In this document: piece by piece, positions 37,382 to 46,244 of the stretch
Position numbering within the stretch: the stretch's first letter is position 1
Layout of the letters: each line of letters opens with the position of its first letter
Source: Roseibium sp. MMSF_3412
GTDB taxonomy: Bacteria; Pseudomonadota; Alphaproteobacteria; Rhizobiales; Stappiaceae
Direction of reading: 5' to 3'
Assembly (NCBI RefSeq): GCF_030733265.1
Contig: NZ_JASHJI010000006.1
Location: 186,001 to 250,000, forward strand
Length of the DNA stretch: 64,000 bases
The notes under the pieces: model-generated
What the model was told of the DNA's origin: nothing
Seen by the model: the letters and a program-made list of their open reading frames with translations, nothing else
Databases searched by the model: none
Translations under genes and position numbers: made by a program

Positions 37382-39826
37382 TCACGCGGAGGCGACGCGT
37401 TCCAGGAAGGTTTCGATGCCCTTCTTCAGATCGTTGCTGCGATTGCTGAGATCGCCGGAGGCGGCCAGAACATTTCCGGACACCTGTCTTGTCTCCTGGA
37501 CCGCCTCTGAAAGGCGGGAGATATTGCTTCTCACGGCAAGCGTGCTTTCGGCAGCGCGTTGAACGTTGCCCGAAATCTCGTTGGTTGCGGCTCCCTGCTG
37601 GGAAACGGAAGACGAGATGCCCTGTGTGTAGCCGTTGACCTCTTCCATCGTGTCGGAGATGGACGCGATCGCCGACGCGGCATCCGTCGTGGACTCCTGA
37701 ATGGTCTGGATCTGAGACGAGATTTCCTCGGTCGCCCTGGATGTCTGCGTTGCCAGTTCCTTGACCTCGGCCGCCACGACCGCAAAGCCCTTGCCGGCCT
37801 CGCCGGCCCTGGCGGCTTCGATCGTCGCATTGAGTGCAAGCAGGTTGGTTTGTTCGGCAATCGCCTGAATGAGGCTGACCACCTCCCCGATCTTCGTCGC
37901 AGCTTCCGCAAGGTTCTGCACCTTGCCGTTGGTCTCGTGCACCGCGCCGGTCGCCTTGGTGACAATTTCGGATGAGCGGGTGACCTGATCGCCGATTTCC
38001 GCAATCGAGGCGGACAATTCCTCAGCCGCACTGGCAACGTTTTCGACGCTGTTGGAGGCATCATCGCTGATGCGCGACGTGTCGCTTGCCTGTTCGGCAC
38101 TGCTCTCGGCAATCCCGCCGAGCGCTTCGGCTGTTTCGGACATGCCTGCGGCTGTCTTGTCCATTGCGCCGAGAAGCTCCTGCACTTCCTGACGGAAACC
38201 CTCGATCAGGTTCTCGATTTCCGACTGGCGTGCGCTTTGGTCCTGCTGATGCGCCTTGGTCTCTTGTTCCAGCCGCACACGGTCCCGCGCATTTTCCTGG
38301 AAAATCTGCACGGTCCTGCTCATGTCGCCGATTTCATCGCGCTGGTCGGATGCAGGAATGACGACATCAGTGTCGCCATCGGCGAGTTGTGCCATGGCAG
38401 AGGTCAAGGCGCGCGTCGGCCTGGTAATGACCAGAGACACGACATAGGCCAACAGCCCGCCGACAATCACGGCCGTGACAAGCGCAAAGGCGATGAGCCA
38501 GAGTGCGGTGTTCGCCCTGGTATAAGCGCCAGAGGACTGGGCTTCAGTCAATCCGGTGATAACGTCTCGGACATCGCCGGACGTTGCAATCAGAGCCTCG
38601 CGTTTCAGATCAAAATTTTCCTTCGCCGCGACCATACCGGCAAATTCGGTTTCGAACGCGACGACTTCCTGGTCGATCCTGGCAACCGTGTCCGCGATTT
38701 CGGGAAAGGCTGCACTGTCAGCTTTCAGCGTATTGGCGAGGTTTGTGATGATGCCGATCCGCGTGACGACCTCGTCGGCACTCATCGAACCAAAACCGGC
38801 GAAGAACTCCATGGTTGCGGATCGGATTTCCAGAGAAGCGCTCAGGAATTTCGACGCATTTACATTCACGAGATCGACGATGCCGAGCTTCGACTGAGCG
38901 GTCGCAGCTGTTTTCTTGGCCTCGTCAGCAGCATTGTACACGGCTTTTCTGAGCTCTGCGGCCTGAAGGTGAAGCGCCGTTAGATCTGCGGCAACCTTCT
39001 TCGCGGTGTCCTTTGCGAGGGCACCGGTCGCTCCGTCTGAACCTTCCGCTGCGGGCAACTGCTCCGAGATTGCGACCGTGGCCGCAGACAGTTCCTTCAG
39101 GCTGGCGGGATCAACACCGTCCACCTTGAGCTTGGCCGACTTTTTCGCTGTCTTGACGAGCGTTGCGATTTGCTTGCGTGCAGTTTCGGCGTCTGTTTCC
39201 GGAAGGTCACCAAACAGGGCGGCCTTCTTGATCGACGCACTCAGATCCGAAGATGTGTCTTCTATGTGCGACAGCATGCGGCCGACCTTGTCAGCCCGGT
39301 TGCGCGTTCCGGACGCCTTCTTGGCCGCGGCCCCCGCCTCGCGCCTGATCTTTGACATCTGCCCGGAAATGTCGACGGCCAGTGTTTCAAGACCGAGGGC
39401 CGAGTGCAGCAGCTTGTCGATCTGCACCTGCCGGCTGTCAACGGCGGAGACGACAGCCTCGAATTCCGTTCCCAGGCGGCCCACCAATGAAATGGCCTGC
39501 GTTGTCGGGTTCTGCGCCGCGCCGTCGCCGTGGGTGTCGTTCAGAACCTGCAACGAGGTTTCGAGATTTGCGATCTGGCCTTTGGCCGCTTCCGCCAATT
39601 CCGAGCTGCCGCTGGAAAGATAAGCTTCCTGCGCCTGGGCCACCTGCTGCAACCCGGCCATTGAGGCAGTCGCCTTCGCGCTGATGTCAGACTGGGTGCG
39701 CAAACCCAGGATCGCAGCCGTACCGACGGCCCCGACCGCGGCAGCTACAAGTATCATGGTGACGAACCCGCCGCCGACCTTGGTCGCAAAGCGTGCGTTC
39801 TTGAGTGGCGTAAGTAACCTGGACAT
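37382..39826 (-). CDS. Methyl-accepting chemotaxis protein
   Basis: This transmembrane chemoreceptor of 814 aa has its first membrane helix at about residues 17-41. A large mainly helical periplasmic sensor runs to about 435, the second helix is at about 436-462, then HAMP to about 515, and the cytoplasmic signalling domain follows. The hairpin [20 protein letters not shown] is near residues 658-677. GGGGGATACG precedes the ATG at 39826. The roughly 390-residue sensor is long and rich in Ala/Lys/Ser, unlike the small four-helix Tar type. Sitting between the hpa and hmg operons, it may sense aromatic acids, but the ligand is unknown. Confidence 0.93.
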   Translation of the reverse strand: MSRLLTPLKNARFATKVGGGFVTMILVAAAVGAVGTAAILGLRTQSDISAKATASMAGLQQVAQAQEAYLSSGSSELAEAAKGQIANLETSLQVLNDTHGDGAAQNPTTQAISLVGRLGTEFEAVVSAVDSRQVQIDKLLHSALGLETLAVDISGQMSKIRREAGAAAKKASGTRNRADKVGRMLSHIEDTSSDLSASIKKAALFGDLPETDAETARKQIATLVKTAKKSAKLKVDGVDPASLKELSAATVAISEQLPAAEGSDGATGALAKDTAKKVAADLTALHLQAAELRKAVYNAADEAKKTAATAQSKLGIVDLVNVNASKFLSASLEIRSATMEFFAGFGSMSADEVVTRIGIITNLANTLKADSAAFPEIADTVARIDQEVVAFETEFAGMVAAKENFDLKREALIATSGDVRDVITGLTEAQSSGAYTRANTALWLIAFALVTAVIVGGLLAYVVSLVITRPTRALTSAMAQLADGDTDVVIPASDQRDEIGDMSRTVQIFQENARDRVRLEQETKAHQQDQSARQSEIENLIEGFRQEVQELLGAMDKTAAGMSETAEALGGIAESSAEQASDTSRISDDASNSVENVASAAEELSASIAEIGDQVTRSSEIVTKATGAVHETNGKVQNLAEAATKIGEVVSLIQAIAEQTNLLALNATIEAARAGEAGKGFAVVAAEVKELATQTSRATEEISSQIQTIQESTTDAASAIASISDTMEEVNGYTQGISSSVSQQGAATNEISGNVQRAAESTLAVRSNISRLSEAVQETRQVSGNVLAASGDLSNRSNDLKKGIETFLERVASA

Positions 39827-40121
39827 CGTATCCCCCAACACTTTCAACGAGTAAGTGCCGGACCGGATAAACAATTGATGAAGAAAACAAATCCTTGGGA
39901 CTGAGCTTCAAGGTAAAATAAATCGAGGCTGAAAATCCATTTTGTTGCAAGCGGATACTCGGAAAAATTGTCAGAAGCCTCCATCCCTAAAATAAATAGA
40001 AATGCCCGATGAGGGAATTGAATTGATCAATTGCACAACCCCTGATTTTAGATGCGCATAGAGACCTGCGATTCGATGGCGGCAAACCGGGCCTGTAGAT
40101 TGAGACAACCGGATTGGCGTG
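39827..40121. other. Gene-free region between the chemoreceptor and the hmg operon end
   Basis: This 295-bp AT-rich stretch has no convincing gene. It holds the chemoreceptor promoter (minus strand) and the 3' end region of the hmg operon. A perfect 12-bp palindrome, AATTGATCAATT, lies at 40021-40032. No clear T-tailed hairpin for the hmg operon was found. Confidence 0.6.
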
Positions 40122-40313
40122 TTACCGCCTCTTTGCAGCGTCCAACAGCTCCCGCAAAACCTCGTTGTCCGCAATATGATTGGCCATCAGGAGGATGAGA
40201 CGCGCATTGCAGGCATCGCTCTCCGCCTTCGTAAGGCCTTCGTGCGCTGCAAGCAGGTCCGCATAAAACGCATCCGGTGTTTCCAGTTTCGGTGCGGTTA
40301 AGTCAGGTGTCAT
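40122..40313 (-). CDS. Small DUF2783 protein
   Basis: This 63-aa acidic-helical protein has the DUF2783 pattern: LETPDAFYADLLAAHEGL, then CNARLILLMANHIADN, then VLRELLDAA. Its role is unknown, but family members are usually encoded directly beside flavin monooxygenases of aromatic catabolism, as here (4 bp after the FAD monooxygenase stop). It may be an accessory subunit of that enzyme. It is the last gene of the hmg operon. Confidence 0.85.
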   Translation of the reverse strand: MTPDLTAPKLETPDAFYADLLAAHEGLTKAESDACNARLILLMANHIADNEVLRELLDAAKRR

Positions 40314-40317
40314 TTTC

Positions 40318-41922
40318 TTACCATCCCATCGCGGTTTTCAGGGCTGCCACGAGCTCTTCTTCGGCATAATCGAGCCACCGTGCGGCAATGTGCTGATCAG
40401 GACGGATCAGATAGAACGCCTTGCCGGATGTCCCCAGATAGCGTTCCTTCAGTTCCATACTGACCGCATCGCCCGGGATCGAAACGCCTTTGACGACAAT
40501 CCCGCCCATTTCAATTTCTTCAGGAACATTTGCACCGATGCCCAGCAGAGTGAAAGAACCGCCGAGCCTTTGCAGAAGCCAGTCATCGCCCATCGGCGCA
40601 TCGACGGCGGGACTTCCGGGCCGGGTACGGTTTGGAAGCGTTTCAGCATCGGGACCGTTCAGCGGGGACCCGTCATAAACGCAAGGCACGGACAGCCGTC
40701 CGGAATTGACCAGCGGACGCGCGAACTCGTAGTGCTCGGAGAGATCGAGAACCGCATCCCGGAAGATCCTGCTCATTTCCGATTTCGGCGTGATGAAATC
40801 CGTCGAGCGGGAACTTTGCAGGATGTTCTCGTCCGCGCCGTGCTCGCGTTCGAAGGTATAGCTGTCGAGCAATGTTTCCGGTGCCTTGCCGTCAAGTACC
40901 AGTTTGAGCTTCCAGCCGAGATTATCGGCGTCCTGAAAACCGGAATTGGCACCGCGCGCGCCGAAAGGCGAGACCTGATGCGCACTGTCACCGGCGAAGA
41001 CAACCCGGCCATGCCGGAACTGCTCCATGCGGCGGCACTGGAACGTGTAGATCGACACCCACTCCAGATCGAATTCCACTTCCTCGCCGAGCATCTGCTT
41101 CAGGCGGGGAATGACGTTTTCTGGCTTCTTTTCCTTTTCCTTGTCGATGTCCCAGCCGAGCTGGAGATCGATGCGCCAGACCCCGTCGGGCTGTTTGTGG
41201 AGCAGCGCGGACTGGTCCTTGTTGAAAGGCGGATCGAACCAGAACCAGCGCTCGGTCGGAAAATCCGCCTTCATGACGACATCGGCAATCAGGAAATTGT
41301 CCTCGAAGACACGGCCGACGAAATCGAGATCGAGCATCCGGCGCGCCGGGGAATTCGCACCGTCGCAGGCAATCAGCCAGTCGGCTTCCAGATTGTAGGC
41401 GCCCTCCGCCGTTTCGATCGTGACAAGTGTGTGGTCGTCATACTGGTGCAGGTTTTCAACCCGGTTGCCGCCACGGATCTCGACCGGCTTTCCCTCCGCC
41501 TGCAGCGCCCTGATGCGTTCGACGAGATAAAGCTCGCAGTAATATTGCTGAAGATTGATGAAGGCCGGCCGCTTGTGACCGGCTTCGGGCAACAGGTCGA
41601 AATTATAGACCTGCCGGTCACCGAAATAGACCTTGCCGAGGTTCCAGACGACGCCCTTTTCAACCATCTGGTCGCCGCAGCCGAGCCGGTCGAAAATCTC
41701 CAGTGACCGTTTGGCGAAACAGATCGCGCGCGAGCCGACGCTCACCTTGTCGTTGTCGTCCAGGACAAGAACCGGGACATCCGCCTGCGCCAGATCGATC
41801 GCCATGGCCAGACCGACCGGCCCCGCGCCGATGATGACGACCGGATGACGGACGGGCGCAGGCGCATCCTGATCCGGGCTGTGCCTGTAGGGGTAAAGCG
41901 GCACTTCGAAAAGCTTCGTCAC
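40318..41922 (-). CDS. FAD-dependent aromatic-ring monooxygenase (MhpA-like)
   Basis: This class A flavoprotein hydroxylase of 534 aa has the FAD-binding GAGPVG near residue 33, a DG-type segment (LIACDGANSPARRML), and the second FAD motif FAGDSAHQVSPFGARGANSG, followed by a C-terminal thioredoxin-like tail as in MhpA. GTG at 41922 has GGGAGG seven to eight bases upstream; an alternative GTG at 41949 overlaps the DinB stop. In a homogentisate operon a reasonable role is hydroxylating a hydroxyphenyl acid to feed HmgA, for example 3-hydroxyphenylacetate to homogentisate. The substrate is not proven. Confidence 0.85.
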   Translation of the reverse strand: MTKLFEVPLYPYRHSPDQDAPAPVRHPVVIIGAGPVGLAMAIDLAQADVPVLVLDDNDKVSVGSRAICFAKRSLEIFDRLGCGDQMVEKGVVWNLGKVYFGDRQVYNFDLLPEAGHKRPAFINLQQYYCELYLVERIRALQAEGKPVEIRGGNRVENLHQYDDHTLVTIETAEGAYNLEADWLIACDGANSPARRMLDLDFVGRVFEDNFLIADVVMKADFPTERWFWFDPPFNKDQSALLHKQPDGVWRIDLQLGWDIDKEKEKKPENVIPRLKQMLGEEVEFDLEWVSIYTFQCRRMEQFRHGRVVFAGDSAHQVSPFGARGANSGFQDADNLGWKLKLVLDGKAPETLLDSYTFEREHGADENILQSSRSTDFITPKSEMSRIFRDAVLDLSEHYEFARPLVNSGRLSVPCVYDGSPLNGPDAETLPNRTRPGSPAVDAPMGDDWLLQRLGGSFTLLGIGANVPEEIEMGGIVVKGVSIPGDAVSMELKERYLGTSGKAFYLIRPDQHIAARWLDYAEEELVAALKTAMGW

Positions 41923-41945
41923 AGATGAACCTCCCAGCTCACGCG

Positions 41946-42470
41946 TCACATATGTTTTTCCGCCACCGGATGGCGGCCAAACTCAAGAAAGAAGTCGTCC
42001 AGCTGCGGCGGTTTCAAGCCGGTTCCGGCCAGCATGGCATGCACCTGGCCGCGATGATGGACCTGATGCTGGAAAAGGTGCAGAAGCGTCGCGCCGATCG
42101 TTTCCTGGTGTGCACCGTTCGCGCCTCTTTCATGCAGAACGGTTCTTTCCAGATCCGATTCCTTCAATCCGTCGCAGAACCGGATGAGCCTTTGATCTTC
42201 CATTGCCTGCGCCGCCTTGAGCTCGTCCGCCGTTTCAAGATGCGGGGTCTCGTATACGGTCAGTCCCTTGCCTTGCTCGCACAGCGCATCGAGATAGTAA
42301 CGATCGACCTCCCAGATATGGTTGAGGGTCTCGCGAAGGGACGGAAAGAAGTTTGTCCTCTCCGCCTCGAATGCGCTTTGCGAGAGAGTGCAACAGGCCT
42401 CATGGAGCCGTTCATTGGCGTAGGCATTGTTGCGGGCCATCAGGCTGAGATGTTCAAGAAATGCAGTCAC
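41946..42470 (-). CDS. DinB-family metal-binding protein
   Basis: This four-helix-bundle protein of 174 aa belongs to the DinB/YfiT superfamily. The metal-site histidines are H51 in LNHIWEVDRYYL and those in HQVHHRGQVH (residues 135-144). The superfamily includes thiol-dependent transferases and the mycothiol-dependent maleylpyruvate isomerase. It is inside the homogentisate operon, where a maleylacetoacetate isomerase is expected but no GST-type one is seen, so it is a candidate for that step. GTG start at 42470, 3 bp after the MBL gene stop. The function is inferred. Confidence 0.82.
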   Translation of the reverse strand: MTAFLEHLSLMARNNAYANERLHEACCTLSQSAFEAERTNFFPSLRETLNHIWEVDRYYLDALCEQGKGLTVYETPHLETADELKAAQAMEDQRLIRFCDGLKESDLERTVLHERGANGAHQETIGATLLHLFQHQVHHRGQVHAMLAGTGLKPPQLDDFFLEFGRHPVAEKHM

Positions 42471-42473
42471 GGG

Positions 42474-43424
42474 TCAGCCCTGCAGGTCCGCCCACATCTT
42501 CGCATCCCGCTCCGCTGTCCAGATGCGCGGCGTGTCGATGTCCTGCGCCTCGTCATAGGCACGGGCAACGTTGAACGGCAGGCAGTGCTCGTAGATGGCG
42601 TAGTCCTTGAACTTGGCATCGCAGGCAGCGCGGCACGCTTCCCAGGCTTCCTTGAGTGATCCGCCCCGTTTGGCAACCTTCGCCACCGGCTCATATGTGG
42701 ACCGGACAAAATCCGCCGTGGAATCCAGCGCCGCGTTGACCATGTCGGAGCCGACAAGCGCATCACCCCGGCCCGGCGCGATGGCATCGAGATCGAACTT
42801 CCGGATCTGTTCCAGCGTGCCGGGCCAGTCGCCAAAATGGCCGTCACCGCAATAGCAGGCCGAGTGATATTCGACGATGTCACCGGTAAACATCACATTG
42901 GCGTCGGGCACATAGGCGACGATATCTCCCGCCGTGTGCGCACGGCCAAGAAACATCAGGTCGACCCGGCGCTTGCCGAGATAGACCGTCATGCGATCGT
43001 TGAAAGTCGTGGTCGGCCATGTCAGGCCCGGAATGCTCTCATGGCCCTGGAAGAGACGCGGGAAGCGCTCGAATTCGCTCGCCCAGTCCTCCTTGCCGCG
43101 TTCGGCGACCATGGAGCGGGCCTTTTCGCTCATGATGATGTTCTGTGCGCCATAGGCGGACGCGCCCAGAACGCGCACGGCGTGATAGTGGGTCAGAACC
43201 AGATGCGTGATCGGTTTGTCGGTGACGGAGCGCACCTTCTCGATCACCTTCTCGGCGAGGCGCGGTGTTGCCTGCGCCTCGATGATCATGACGCTGTCAT
43301 CACCGATGATGACACCGGAATTCGGGTCGCCCTCCGCGGTGAAGGCCCAGAGATCCCTGCCGATTTCAGTAAAGGAGATTTCCTTTTCCGCCATGTCTCC
43401 GGCGGATGCGAATTGCTTGCTCAT
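42474..43424 (-). CDS. MBL-fold protein with altered metal motif
   Basis: This metallo-beta-lactamase-fold protein of 316 aa is in the homogentisate operon. The expected HxHxDH motif reads HYHAVR (in LVLTHYHAVRVLGASAY), so the Asp-His pair for the second metal is missing. The later ligands remain recognisable: GRAHTAGDIVAYVP and MFTGDIVEYHSACYCGDG. It may bind one metal, or have another role such as a hydrolase for a pathway thioester or lactone. GGGAGGTCAC precedes the ATG. No precise reaction can be given. Confidence 0.85.
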   Translation of the reverse strand: MSKQFASAGDMAEKEISFTEIGRDLWAFTAEGDPNSGVIIGDDSVMIIEAQATPRLAEKVIEKVRSVTDKPITHLVLTHYHAVRVLGASAYGAQNIIMSEKARSMVAERGKEDWASEFERFPRLFQGHESIPGLTWPTTTFNDRMTVYLGKRRVDLMFLGRAHTAGDIVAYVPDANVMFTGDIVEYHSACYCGDGHFGDWPGTLEQIRKFDLDAIAPGRGDALVGSDMVNAALDSTADFVRSTYEPVAKVAKRGGSLKEAWEACRAACDAKFKDYAIYEHCLPFNVARAYDEAQDIDTPRIWTAERDAKMWADLQG

Positions 43425-43510
43425 GTGACCTCCCGGGGCCAGTTTCCGTTTGCGTCTATCGCGGCACTCAGCCGGCGTTCCAGATGAAATCCAACAGCAG
43501 CATGCCTGCT

Positions 43511-44518
43511 TCAGACTTTCTCGACTGTCTGCTCGATCGCGCCGAAGATGGAGTGTCCGTCCGCATCCAGCATCTCGATTCGGACCGTGTCGCCAAATTT
43601 CATGAAGGGGGTCTTCGCCTGGCCCTCCTTGATGGTCTCGATCATGCGGATCTCGGCAATGCAGGAATAGCCGACACCGCCCTCAGACACCGGCTTGCCC
43701 GGGCCTCCGTCGAGCTTGTTGGAAACGGTTCCGGACCCGATGATCGTACCGGCACCAAGATTGCGCGACTTGGCGGCGTGCGCGATCAACTGGCCGAAAT
43801 CGAAAGTCATGTCGACACCGGCCTGGGCCCGGCCGAACGGTGCGCCGTTCAGATCAACGCTTAACGGCAGATGCAGCTTGCCGTCCTGCCAGGCATCGCC
43901 AAGTTCGTCAGGCGTGACGGCCACCGGCGAAAACGCGGAAGACGGTTTCGACTGGAAGAAGCCGAAACCCTTGCCGAGTTCGGCCGGGATGAGCCCGCGC
44001 AGCGACACGTCGTTGACGATCATCACCAGCTGGATCGCCTCCAATGCCTCTTCGGGGCTGACGCCCATCGGCACGTCACCGGTCACAACGGCGATCTCGC
44101 CTTCCATGTCGATGCCCCAGGCCTCGTCGCGCATCCTGATCGGATCGCGCGGTGCGAGAAACGTGTCGGATCCACCCTGATACATCAGCGGGTCGGTCCA
44201 GAAACTGTCCGGCATCTGCGCGCCTCTGGCCTTGCGCACCAGTTCAACGTGATTGACATAGGCGGAGCCGTCCGCCCACTGATAGGCGCGTGGCAGGGGC
44301 GACAGGGCGTCATGCTCGTGAAACCGGATGGTCGGCACGGCTTCATGAGACAGGCTTTCGGCCAGAAGAGCCAGCTTGGGCGCAACGGCAGCCCAGTCAT
44401 CCAGTGCGGCCTGCAGTGTCGGTGCGATATGGCTTGCGTCCGTGCAATAGGTCAGCCTCTCGTTGACCACCACCAGCTTGCCGTCCCGGCTGCCATCCTT
44501 GAGCGTCGCCAGTTTCAT
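43511..44518 (-). CDS. Fumarylacetoacetate hydrolase
   Basis: This FAH-fold hydrolase of 335 aa should split fumarylacetoacetate to fumarate and acetoacetate, the last step of homogentisate breakdown. The metal and catalytic core is visible: WGIDMEGEIAVVTGDVP (Glu pair), VMIVNDVSLRGLIPAE, GFFQSKPSSAFSPVAVTP and GTIIGSGTVSN. The start MKLATLKDGSRDGKLVVV is typical of the bacterial FahA type. It lies 129 bp downstream of hmgA on the same strand. Confidence 0.93.
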   Translation of the reverse strand: MKLATLKDGSRDGKLVVVNERLTYCTDASHIAPTLQAALDDWAAVAPKLALLAESLSHEAVPTIRFHEHDALSPLPRAYQWADGSAYVNHVELVRKARGAQMPDSFWTDPLMYQGGSDTFLAPRDPIRMRDEAWGIDMEGEIAVVTGDVPMGVSPEEALEAIQLVMIVNDVSLRGLIPAELGKGFGFFQSKPSSAFSPVAVTPDELGDAWQDGKLHLPLSVDLNGAPFGRAQAGVDMTFDFGQLIAHAAKSRNLGAGTIIGSGTVSNKLDGGPGKPVSEGGVGYSCIAEIRMIETIKEGQAKTPFMKFGDTVRIEMLDADGHSIFGAIEQTVEKV

Positions 44519-44538
44519 GAATTTCTGCTCCTTGTACG

Positions 44539-44560
44539 TGTCGGCCCCCTCCGGCCGACA
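44539..44560. repeat. Hairpin between hmgA and the fumarylacetoacetate hydrolase gene
   Basis: A perfect 8-bp inverted repeat, TGTCGGCC/GGCCGACA, has a 6-nt loop. More GC-rich self-complementary sequence follows up to 44640. No T-run follows, so it is more likely an mRNA-stabilising or attenuating structure within the operon than a terminator. Confidence 0.55.
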
Positions 44561-44647
44561 GAATATTCGCCTTCAAAGACCCCGGCGGCTCGGCGCCGCT
44601 TGCGTGTGTCGGGGCCGTCTTTCCGGCCAAAACGCCGGTCTGTCCCT

Positions 44648-46021
44648 TCAGCCCTTGTTCCAGGTCCCTTCCTGGGTCCCGTCGAATTTTTTCTCCAGGC
44701 TGTCCCAGCAGTCAATGTAATCATCCTGAAGCGGTGCTTCGCTTGCGGCGAATTCCGTCAGATGTTGCGGGAACCGGGTTTCGAACATGAACGACATGGT
44801 GTTGTCGAGCTTTTCGGCCTTGAGATCGGCATTGGACGCACCTTCAAAGGCATTCTTGTCCGGACCGTGCGGCAGCATCATGTTGTGCAGGCTCATGCCG
44901 CCGGGCACGAACCCCTGTGGCTTGGCATCGTATTGCCCGTAAATGTTGCCCATCAGCTCGGACATGATGTTCTTGTGATACCAGGGCGGACGGAAGGTGT
45001 CTTCCATCACCATCCAGCGCTCACGGAACAGGACGAAATCGATATTCGCCGTGCCGGGAACACCCGACGGTGCCGTCAGTACGGTGAAGATCGAAGGGTC
45101 CGGGTGGTCGAACAGGATCGCGCCGATCGGGCAGTAATTCCTGAGATCATATTTGCAGGGCGCGTAATTACCGTGCCAGGCAACGACATCGAGCGGCGAA
45201 TGCCCGATCTTGGTCTGATGAAACTGGCCGCACCACTTTACTGTCAGGATGGAGGGAACCTCGCGATCCTCGAAACAGGCGACCGGCGTCTTGAAGTCCC
45301 GGCGGTTCGCCATGCAGTTCGCCCCGATCGGCCCCCTGCCCGGCAGCTCGAATTTCTGACCGTAGTTCTCGCAGACGAAACCGCGCGCCGGGCCTTTGAC
45401 AACCTCGACCCTGTAGACCAGACCGCGCGGGATAACGGCGATTTCCTTCGGCTCCAGCTCAATCACGCCGAGCTCCGTACAGAAGCGCAGGACACCTTCC
45501 TGCGGCACAACCAGAAGCTCGCTGTCGGCGGAGAAGAAGTACTCGTCTTCCATCGACTTCGTCACGAGATAGATGTGGCTCGCCATGCCGACCTGGGTGT
45601 TGACGTCACCGGCCGTCGTCATGGTGCGCATACCCGTCAGCCAGGACAGCTCTTCCTCGGCATGCGGGACCGGATCCCAGCGATACTGGCCGAGCGAGAT
45701 GACATCCTCGTTGATGTTCGGCGCGCTTTTCCAGTAGGGCAGATCGATCTTTTCAAAGCGGCTGGTGTGCTTAACCGACGGGCGAATGCGGTAGCACCAG
45801 GTTCTTTCGTTCTGATGGCTTGGGGCCGTGAACGCGGTTCCCGAAAGCTGTTCGCCGTAGAGCCCGTAGGCGCATTTTTGCGGGCTGTTCATGCCCTGCG
45901 GCAAGGAGCCCGGCAATGCTTCGGTTTCAAAGTCGTTGCCAAAGCCCGGCATATAGTCGAAGGCCCCGGAATTGTGCCCGTTTGCGGTCAAATTCCGAGT
46001 GCTGTCCGTTCTCTGATCCAT
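44648..46021 (-). CDS. hmgA: Homogentisate 1,2-dioxygenase
   Basis: This non-heme Fe(II) enzyme of 457 aa opens homogentisate to maleylacetoacetate. Family segments include [21 protein letters not shown] near the start, [30 protein letters not shown], and HDVD-region residues [16 protein letters not shown] and [16 protein letters not shown], which hold the iron His/Glu ligands. GGGAGGACATC precedes the ATG at 46021; an in-frame upstream codon lies across the operator. It is the first gene of the minus-strand tyrosine/homogentisate operon. Confidence 0.96.
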   Translation of the reverse strand: MDQRTDSTRNLTANGHNSGAFDYMPGFGNDFETEALPGSLPQGMNSPQKCAYGLYGEQLSGTAFTAPSHQNERTWCYRIRPSVKHTSRFEKIDLPYWKSAPNINEDVISLGQYRWDPVPHAEEELSWLTGMRTMTTAGDVNTQVGMASHIYLVTKSMEDEYFFSADSELLVVPQEGVLRFCTELGVIELEPKEIAVIPRGLVYRVEVVKGPARGFVCENYGQKFELPGRGPIGANCMANRRDFKTPVACFEDREVPSILTVKWCGQFHQTKIGHSPLDVVAWHGNYAPCKYDLRNYCPIGAILFDHPDPSIFTVLTAPSGVPGTANIDFVLFRERWMVMEDTFRPPWYHKNIMSELMGNIYGQYDAKPQGFVPGGMSLHNMMLPHGPDKNAFEGASNADLKAEKLDNTMSFMFETRFPQHLTEFAASEAPLQDDYIDCWDSLEKKFDGTQEGTWNKG

Positions 46022-46044
46022 GATGTCCTCCCTGTCCGGGGCTG

Positions 46045-46068
46045 AATTAGTTACATATGTAACCAATT
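46045..46068. promoter_or_regulatory. 24-bp near-perfect palindrome upstream of hmgA
   Basis: AATT-A-GTTACATATGTAAC-C-AATT has a 14-bp perfect core at 46050-46063, with a single mismatched pair flanking it. It lies 24-47 bp upstream of the hmgA ATG, where a repressor would block transcription. A MarR- or IclR-type homogentisate regulator is likely; none is encoded next to it, so the regulator must be elsewhere (HpaR is the nearest MarR protein). Confidence 0.65.
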
Positions 46069-46186
46069 TGATTTGCAAGTTCAAGGACCATCACGAGTGA
46101 TTTTTCAGAGCGCTGATATTGCAGCCATTTCCGGCCCTCCAACGCTTTCGACGACCTTGGACGCGGCGGAATCTTGTGCGGACCGC

Positions 46187-46215
46187 TTGATCATAATTCT
46201 CATTTGAGTTAAGTA
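46187..46215 (+). promoter_or_regulatory. Predicted promoter of the SOS-controlled small gene
   Basis: TTGATC (46187-46192), 17 bases, then TAAGTA (46210-46215) fit a sigma-70 type promoter. The SOS box begins at the next base, so bound LexA would cover the transcription start. This is a pattern match only. Confidence 0.5.
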
Positions 46216-46230
46216 GAACAAATAGAGAAC
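46216..46230. promoter_or_regulatory. Alphaproteobacterial SOS (LexA) box GAAC-N7-GAAC
   Basis: GAACAAATAGAGAAC, read on the other strand as GTTCTCTATTTGTTC, matches the direct-repeat LexA site known from Rhodobacter, Caulobacter and rhizobia, including the preferred TCT/TTT-rich spacer. It ends 14 bp before the ATG of the small gene at 46245 and abuts its predicted -10 box. Confidence 0.75.
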
Positions 46231-46244
46231 ATTTGAGGTCCGCG

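Noticed and set aside
43871..46045. A 724-codon open frame on the plus strand, antisense to hmgA and the fumarylacetoacetate hydrolase gene
   Set aside because: Both genes on the opposite strand have clear family motifs, ribosome sites and operon order. Long antisense frames are common in GC-rich DNA, and this one has no recognisable domain.
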